64,000 nt of DNA from Tribonema minus (taxonomy: Eukaryota; Sar; Xanthophyceae; Tribonematales; Tribonemataceae): assembly GCA_017506865.1 (NCBI GenBank), contig JAFCMP010000246.1, forward strand, positions 558,001 through 622,000, in the 5' to 3' direction. A model generated the notes under the pieces. It was not told the DNA's origin. It did no database searches and was given only the letters and a program-made list of their open reading frames with translations. The first letter of the stretch is position 1. Each line of letters begins with the position of its first letter. Below are positions 57,951-64,000 of this stretch, piece by piece. The translations under genes and the position numbers were made by a program.

Positions 57951-59751
57951 TCGTCACACAGGTGCACGTGCAAGTGTTCAAGTCCGCACAGATTAACTTG
58001 AACTATGGGTTGTGACTCTCCACTTGATGATTGAAAATTTGAGAAGGTCTGAGGTACCATAGGTTTGCAACATGGTGGGCGCCACCACGCACGCCCTCAT
58101 GGGCATCGCGACCCTAGTCTACTTCATGTATGCCTGTCAGGCTTGGATACTCAATGGTGTAGATACACCTGTACCTCATGATCGCAGCAAGAGCAAACTT
58201 GTGCAGCGCGGTGCGTCCGACAGATGGGCTCATCTGCATCCTCGTCGCGCCAGCAGCGGCTTCGCCAGCTTCAATTCTGCGACCGCAGCTGACATTACAG
58301 GTGTGTGTCGCCTGTTGAAGTTCAATCAAGACCAAAGTACCACCAACACGAGACTAAGTGCTTCGGTACAGAGCATGCAGCAGTACTGGTATTGATGAAG
58401 CGTTCAACAGTGCAAGCTAATCAGGTCTGAGATCTGGGGGTCGTGTCCTTCTCGGCCTGTCAAGCAAGACTGCATCAGATTACTGACACAGCACTGACAT
58501 GAGCATGGAGGCCTTGCCTTTCACCACTGCGAGCCTGCGGTGCAGTACCGTTGGATGGCGGCATCAGTTGCGCGCTGCTGCTGAAAATGCACATTTCAAA
58601 CCGTGTTAAGGGGTTTGCAGGCTCCGCTGGACATATTCTCAACAAAAGCCGCTGGATTGTCAGCGCCTTGTCGCACGCCACCAACTTGAAGGCCCAAATC
58701 ACCGCATCCTCTGCTCAAAAAGCAGTCAGGATGAAGCATGCGTGAGTTGAGCCCGCCAGTCCATCATGCAGGCATGCTGCGCGCAGCCTTGTGCATCTCA
58801 AAGCGCACAGGCCCCTGTCAACAGGCAACGTGCCTGAATAGCGTTTGGTAACCTTGCATGGAGCTGCTGGGTAATGGAAGGTCATGAGGCCATAGACACG
58901 CAGTGATTATGCATGCAAGCAGTGAGCGGTCTCGTCACCCCTACATAATGCTACTGCGAACCCCTAACCTCAACTTCAACCCAGCGTGGCAGAGCACAAG
59001 CTAGTGTCAGACATGTCAGGCCTGCAGGCATGGCACTGCACGCCGTATCCTGTTGTGGAGCTGAATGTAAGCTCCGCCGCCACGTGCTGGTAGCTGTTGG
59101 AGATATTGAGCTAATGGACACACAGTTTGCCGTTGCGCATGCCAGGACCATTCTGTTCAGGCACAATGACAATCGGTGTCAACTGCATTGCGCAGCGAGG
59201 AGGGGAAGCGGTGCGCGTGTAGGGGATGCGTGCAGGCTGTGGTGCAGCCGCCTCCGCGCCCTGACAGTGCCGCTGTGATTGTCACACTGGGGCATGGAAA
59301 AGCGCGCTCGAGTCTACTTCGCCCGGCTCGTGAAGTGCAACAGGATTCCTTTAACTGACCAGGGCCCGCATGCCGGAGCTTGGTTGAACTTACATCTGCA
59401 GGGTTGGTAGGTACCGGGAGTGACGGCTTCCGCCCTCCCCCTCCACAGCTCATACAATAGTTCACGTTTTCATTCTCGAGTGTGGTGCAAGCGTGATTGC
59501 CGGCATCATCTGCAAAATGTACTTTACTGTATTCTAGAACTTGATATACGTGGGGCAACTTGTGCGTTGGCGCCATCTCTGCATCAGCTCTCACCTGGCA
59601 GCATCATGAAGCCACGATGTTTCAGGATGGCGAGACCGTGCTCACAGCTTCGCAAAGACCTCACTGTCACAGACCCTATGCGTGCCACTCTCCCCGCCAC
59701 CGACGTTCTTCTTGTTGCACATCCATCCCACCACAACACCCTTGTTTACAG
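57951..59751. other. Spacer with two weak candidate exons
   Basis: 58072-58131 reads MVGATTHALMGIATLVYF from an ATG up to a GTATGC donor, a hydrophobic start that could be a signal anchor. 58551-58745 reads ISCALLLKMHISNRVKGFAG onward. Neither has a partner exon or family match. Confidence 0.3.
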
Positions 59752-62539
59752 GCGACGCATCATTCTTGCCGCCGGTGTACAATGGCCCCATTCAATCCCT
59801 GGACAAGATGGAGGCTGGAACAGAGATTGCCAGCTTGGGTCTCGCGCTCATGGTCGGGGAAAGTGTGGTGGCGCCGGGCTCGCTGGGGCTGTTCTGCAAG
59901 GTGCTGGATGAAGGCGACTCCGTCAGCCTGCCCGCGTTCACTCCAATGGCAGGTGGGTCTAACGACGCAGCTATCATGCGCCTTTGGCAGATAGATGTAG
60001 CATTGCGGCTGATATGCAAGGTGCTGGGCGAAGGCGACTCTGTCAGCCTGCCTGGGTTTCCTTTCAAGAGCATGCGGGTAAGCCGTTGAAAGTTGTAAAC
60101 TTCAAGTAGTAGCAGCAGTAGAAGGATTTGGCACCGAACTGAAATCACGCGGAAGGAAACTAGTTTTCAAGTTTCAGTGCTGTAGGATAAGTGGATCGAA
60201 ATGTCATGGGCTAGGGGTAGTGGACGATTTGTGGCGCCTCCTTGCCATTGTTGAGGTATGACACATGAACGCCATCTTGAAGTTTGGTGCAATTAGACTC
60301 AACAGGGTGAATGATGGCCGCGTGCATTCGCTGCAGTCGCATGCGTTCGCTGTGACTGTTGTGCAACGCGATGAGAGCGGGAGTGACTCCATCAGTGCGC
60401 CGCACCATCCCTGCATTCCTCAGCGCGCCTGCCACGCAGCGCGCTCCGTGGCGCGCAACTTCGGAGCTCTGTCAGGCCATAGTACATGCCTGTACTGTCC
60501 CGTGATCCCCGCAAATGCAGGGGCGTCGCATCGATTATGGACAGCTGTACCTCACCGCGCAATGCCTGTTGTTCTCTGCGATATGCTGTCGCGTGCGCGG
60601 GCACCGCCTCTCAGGCTACGTGCGCGGCACGTGCCGCCACGACGAGGCCAGCAAGAGCGACAGTGGCCCACCTCTAATTTTGTTTGTACGGGTGCAGAGA
60701 CACTGCAGCTGTCGAAATCAGTGGTGGCAAACGCAGTGAACTACGTGTTACTGCCAGAAGGCTTCACACGCGGCATGTTCCAGCACGTAGAAGAGGGTCA
60801 GGGCACAGTACATCCCTGCACTGCATGCGGACTGTCAATGTACATGCCTGACCATCACAGATGCAAAAGAACTTCGGTCATATCGCACCGGTCGTTCCTA
60901 TAGCCATTGACGCTTCTGCTGCTGCATACGTGCGCGCCGCCGTCGCCAAGCTATGCGCATTCCAATGACGTTTCTCTGCGGCAGGGAACTAATTAGTTAC
61001 CTCACTTCATGCACATACTGGAACCTGATCACGAAAGCAGAGGTCGCCTCGAGCACGTGCGCTGCGTATCTCTTGCAACCCTCAGTGCCGCTACTATACT
61101 TATCATATCCGCGTGCGCGCGCCGCTGCCGGGCTATGCGCGTGGCACCTTTTGCAAGTGCTTTTGCCAGGGCTTCAGCGGAAAGACGGCAAGTTGATGAC
61201 GTAACCTTTGCCCCTTTCACGATGCAGACACACTGCAGCGGTCAAGGCCAGCTGCGCCGTGCGCAGTCAGCTGCGTATTTGCCGGCGCAACAGTGCTCCG
61301 CGCTTGCCGCCGCGTATGCGCGCCGCCCCCACGCCACGCGCACAGCGCCTCTTGACTCGGCTGGAGCGCAGTACACGCCTGTACTGCGTCCTGACCACGC
61401 ATGTACTGTGCACCGACCACGGCTGCAGAGACATCACGAAGTGAATCGTAATGTAACGTACGCTGCCAAGCGCCAGGGCACTGCATCGCCCTGCTGCGCG
61501 TGTGCAGATGGCTCGTGAGAAGGCACGGCTACTTCACTGCGCCACCCCTGCTGCTGCTGCGTGCGTGCGCGGTCTCATCAGGTTACGCGCGCGGCACGTT
61601 CCACCGCGAGGACACCGGCGACAAGACGGTTGCCTACGTGCTCAACAGCCCCGACACGGCCGTCTTCTACAACCAGCAGCTCATGCCGCTGCGCGAGGCG
61701 GTCGCCGCGGTGAGCGACGCCGCCGTCGACGCCAGCGACAGCGTCGCCGGGCACACGCTGGTGAGCCACGGGTAGGGGTAGGATTAGGCCTGGAGTTAGG
61801 TGTCAGGGTAAGGGTTAGGTCATTACTATAGGATAAGGTGATTACTATAGGATCAAGTATTCACTATAGGGTTCGGTTCGGGTTAGGGTTGGGGTTGGGG
61901 TGAGAATTCGGGTTACGATTAGGGTTAGGCTTAGGGTTAGGGTTTGGATTGGGGTGTAGCGTTAGCACGCTGTGCTGATTGTGGACAGTACGGAGCGCCT
62001 CTGTCATTTGTTGAGGGTTGGTGTTGAGGTTAGGGCTAGGGTTATCTCAGGAATAAGACTAGGGTTGGAGTAGGGTTAGAGCACGTACCCAGCGGACACT
62101 CTGGTTGCCTCGACATCCTGCACGGTTGAGAGAGAAGTGAAGTAATGGCAGCGCCTGCCATCATGCACAAGATCGTCAATGGTCGGTGCTGGCAACATCA
62201 GTATCTATATATTGACTGCACAGTATTACGCCCTTGTGAGTTGTGTCAGCGCTCAGGCGACACGTCCCCGCGCGCTTCAAGCCGATTTCCCTGCTGCTGC
62301 CAGAGCAGCGCGTGGCTTGGTGGTGGTGCGAGCGCAGTGTCAGTGCTCAGCCACCCATTCCTGTCGGTTGGCACGCCTGCGGAGGCAGCTTAACACATGC
62401 CGTCAATGCGAGTGGCATTATGTCGAGTCGTGCACACGCGGGTTGCAAGGGCGCAATACTGACAAGGAGCGGCCGAGTTCTTCCGCAATGAGTACAACAT
62501 AGCCAGGAACTAGAGAAGGGGGGCAACGCTTACATCAAG
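59752..62539 (+). CDS. Unrecognised conserved-looking protein (partial)
   Basis: Exons 59752-59952, 61582-61760 and probably 62507-62539 or slightly longer join in phase. Exon A: GDASFLPPVYNGPIQSLDKM, GTEIASLGLALMVGESVV, LGLFCKVLDEGDSVSLPAFT. Exon B: GYARGTFHREDTGDKTVAYV, LNSPDTAVFYNQQLMPLREA. Exon C: ELEKGGNAYIK, perhaps reading on to VCEIDGDDAGGHADIG before a GTAGGG donor. Amino-acid use, splice signals and phases are those of a real gene, but I do not recognise the family. No signal peptide is visible because the first exon is missing upstream. The intron between A and B contains one copy of the exon A tail and three copies of the exon B head; the intron after B begins with a telomere-like array. 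Confidence 0.65.
60010..60075 (+). pseudogene. Copy of exon A tail in the 59.7-kb gene
   Basis: CTGATATGCAAGGTGCTGGG through GAAGGCGACTCTGTCAGCCT repeats the exon A tail at 59890-59930 and ends at a new donor (ATGCGG|GTAAGC). The frame is still open (ICKVLGEGDSVSLPGFPFKS), so use of the decoy donor could extend the protein. Confidence 0.85.
60430..61170 (+). pseudogene. Three decayed copies of exon B head with acceptor
   Basis: GGCTACGTGCGCGGCACGTG (60616), GGCTTCACACGCGGCATGTT (60761) and GGGCTATGCGCGTGGCACCT (61130) resemble the true exon start at 61581, GGTTACGCGCGCGGCACGTT. All four encode G(Y/F)xRG(T/M). Short upstream motifs (GTACATGCCTG, GTACACGCCTGTACTG) recur too, so units of roughly 150-400 bp were duplicated. 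Confidence 0.8.
61771..62080 (+). repeat. Degenerate telomere-like array in an intron
   Basis: Some two dozen variants of GGGTTA/GGGTTAG/TAGGGT starting ten bases after the donor at 61761, including perfect runs such as TTAGGGTTAGGGTTTGG near 61936, interrupted by ATTACTATAGGAT repeats (61826-61876) and unrelated bases. Confidence 0.85.
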
Positions 62540-62599
62540 GTTTGTGAAATTGATGGTGACGACGCGGGCGGCCACGCTGACATTGGGCGACAAACTCTG

Positions 62600-63925
62600 G
62601 TAGGGTGGCCATGGCGATGTGGAGGCTGACACACAGCTAGGCTCGCTACCGCTGCAGCATCGCGCGCGCGCCGTCGCCGGCACCAGCACCACAGGAACTG
62701 AGCGCTGATGATTGGACTGAGCAGACGAATCTGACTATGCGCAAGCTTCAGCAGCTCAGAGGTAGGTGCAAGCAGCTAGCTGCAGACAAGGAGCAGTGCA
62801 AACAAGATGGCGGCCGGCAACCGATATTGTTGCATGCCGTCGTCGAGGGAGAGACATGCCCGCGCCGCCAAAGTCATTGCTCGCAAAGGAACACACGCGC
62901 CACGAGCAGGCCGCCAAGTGTCGACACTTTCAGGTCCTGTTGTGGGCTGCTTGATAGTTTTGGGATGGAGCAGGTTGAGCTGGGGGGGCTTAGCGGGCCT
63001 GTATGTGTGAGCGACTGTTATATGTAGCTTCGCGCTTTCTGTGTTTGCGCAGCAGTTCCTGGCAGAGAGTTTGCAGCTAGTACATTGAGGGCAGGATGCG
63101 ATGGCTTGCTGTGCATGCTGCATCAAATCATAGGGAAGGTTTGTGTCATCAGCGACCGATGAGCTGAGCCTGAAGCAAGTGTCGAGTTTTTGATCAAAGT
63201 ACCAAACAACGACGCAATGCGTCGATTGCTGCTGATGCTGGACGTCACGTGCTCTGAGGCACAGGTGCAGCCGCGGGCAGCAAACACTGCAGCGGACTCG
63301 AGCGCGTGCCGTGCCAGAAGCAAACGGACCCACAATTTCTGATCACTCTATCAGATTGCTACATGCTTGCGATCCTACCAGAGATCGGCAATTGGGGACT
63401 GGCGGCATCGGTGCGCAAGGGCGGAAGCTGCTGGGTGCAGAGCATGCAACAGGATGGGACGGAGCTGCCAGTTCGCTAGCTGTTGAAAGGTTTGGTGCAA
63501 TACGCTCTGTGCTGCGAGTGCAATGCTCTGCGTGAGTTGACGTAGGCATGGCGGATCGGCGGGGGCGCCCATAAGGGCGCGAGCGATGCGGTGGCGGGAG
63601 GTGCAATTTGAGCGACGATCAGCATCATATCTTCGCGCCTGCTGCAGCGAATTCAAAATGGGAAGTGCCACATCATTATGCAGACGGCCGCTGCAGCCAT
63701 TGCAACAGCGACGCAGCGCCGTAGGTGCATGGATGGCACAGCCTGACGCCGTGCAGCCCATGCTGGCAGCCCATCTCGGCGAGAGTCAGGGCTGAGGTGG
63801 TGCACTGAGAATAAAACCGTGCATGTTTCAACACGTCAGTGAGCAATTGCAAGTGCGTGCCCATCAAAACACACAACACATTTCACTCCCCCTCCTACGA
63901 GCACATCCACCACCACCACCTCAAC
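62600..63925. other. Spacer; promoter side of the right-edge gene
   Basis: No supported exon. The last 50 bases before the ATG at 63926 are rich in CACC/CCACCA, like the leaders of the two secreted-protein genes (CAACC, CCAACC before ATGAAGGC), which may be a shared initiator or leader type. Confidence 0.4.
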
Positions 63926-64000
63926 ATGAAGGCCACCGTCCTCGCCGTCGCCGTCCTGGTGGCCAGCACCCAGGCCTTCACCTTCATCGCCCCCATGCAG
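63926..64000 (+). CDS. N-terminus of a plastid-targeted protein (cut by window edge)
   Basis: Start CAACATGAAGGCC, 25 codons to the edge. The peptide begins MKATVLAVAVLVASTQ, a short hydrophobic ER signal, followed immediately by AFTFIAPM. A predicted cleavage between Ala and Phe with an aromatic +1 residue and a nearby AP is the ASAFAP-type bipartite targeting motif that directs proteins through the four-membrane plastids of red-lineage algae. Fucoxanthin-chlorophyll proteins often begin this way (MKxxV...ASAFVAP), so an antenna protein is one possibility, but nothing of the mature protein is visible. An ordinary secreted protein is the alternative. Confidence 0.65.
   Translation, partial: MKATVLAVAVLVASTQAFTFIAPMQ

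Noticed and set aside
61771..62080. Idea that this is a true chromosome end
   Set aside because: The array is degenerate, lies within a gene and unique sequence continues on both sides, so it is interstitial.

Overview
This is a window of nuclear DNA from a eukaryote, most likely a unicellular alga with a complex (secondary, red-lineage) plastid. Three things point there. Genes are split by GT-AG introns with strict phase matching between exons. Coding exons are GC-rich while the introns and spacers are closer to average composition. At the right edge a new gene begins with an ER signal peptide whose predicted cleavage site has the A-F step (QAF...AP) used for plastid import in ochrophytes, cryptophytes and haptophytes. 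Scattered TTAGGG-type tracts suggest that is the telomere unit. I cannot name the genus; a haptophyte or ochrophyte is my best inference.

Layout. 1-2257 (minus) is the 5' part of a zinc-finger plus reverse-transcriptase retroelement ORF that runs off the left edge. 3565-3894 (minus) is the first exon of a HAD-type phosphatase. 4861-5284 is a near-identical inverted duplication of a coding exon. 5890-7450 is a non-coding repeat cluster ending in a 40-bp palindrome. 7775-11283 (minus) is a Sfi1-repeat (centrin-binding type) protein. 12969-15671 (plus) is an RBBP9-family serine hydrolase. 16943-20218 (minus) is ribosomal protein L26. 23817-25366 and 45707-47716 (both plus) are two paralogous secreted cysteine-rich proteins. 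28694-32517 (minus) is a very long disordered nuclear-type protein. 33813-40987 (minus) is a multi-exon RRM protein with SR/RG-like regions. 41314-42456 (plus) is an 83-residue one-helix membrane protein. 51726-55843 (plus) is a COPI-associated (TVP15-type) Golgi membrane protein. 59752-62539+ (plus) is a conserved-looking protein I do not recognise. 63926-64000 (plus) is the start of the plastid-targeted protein. The genes are ordinary, unlinked housekeeping functions; I see no operon-like or cluster logic.

The most unusual property is in the introns. In nearly every recognisable gene the sequence flanking a splice site (exon edge plus donor or acceptor) has been copied one to three times into the adjoining intron or flank, with every grade of decay from 100 % identity (a 347-bp exon duplication at 46186-46879) to barely recognisable. 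Examples sit in the RBBP9, RPL26, Sfi1-like, RRM, secreted-protein and 59.7-kb genes. This looks like a continuing process of local tandem duplication that manufactures decoy splice sites and pseudo-exons. It is what I would follow up first. Other notable features are 26-29-base homopolymeric C/G runs, several of them serving as polypyrimidine tracts, telomere-like tracts inside introns, and a 37-bp element found three times in the same orientation.
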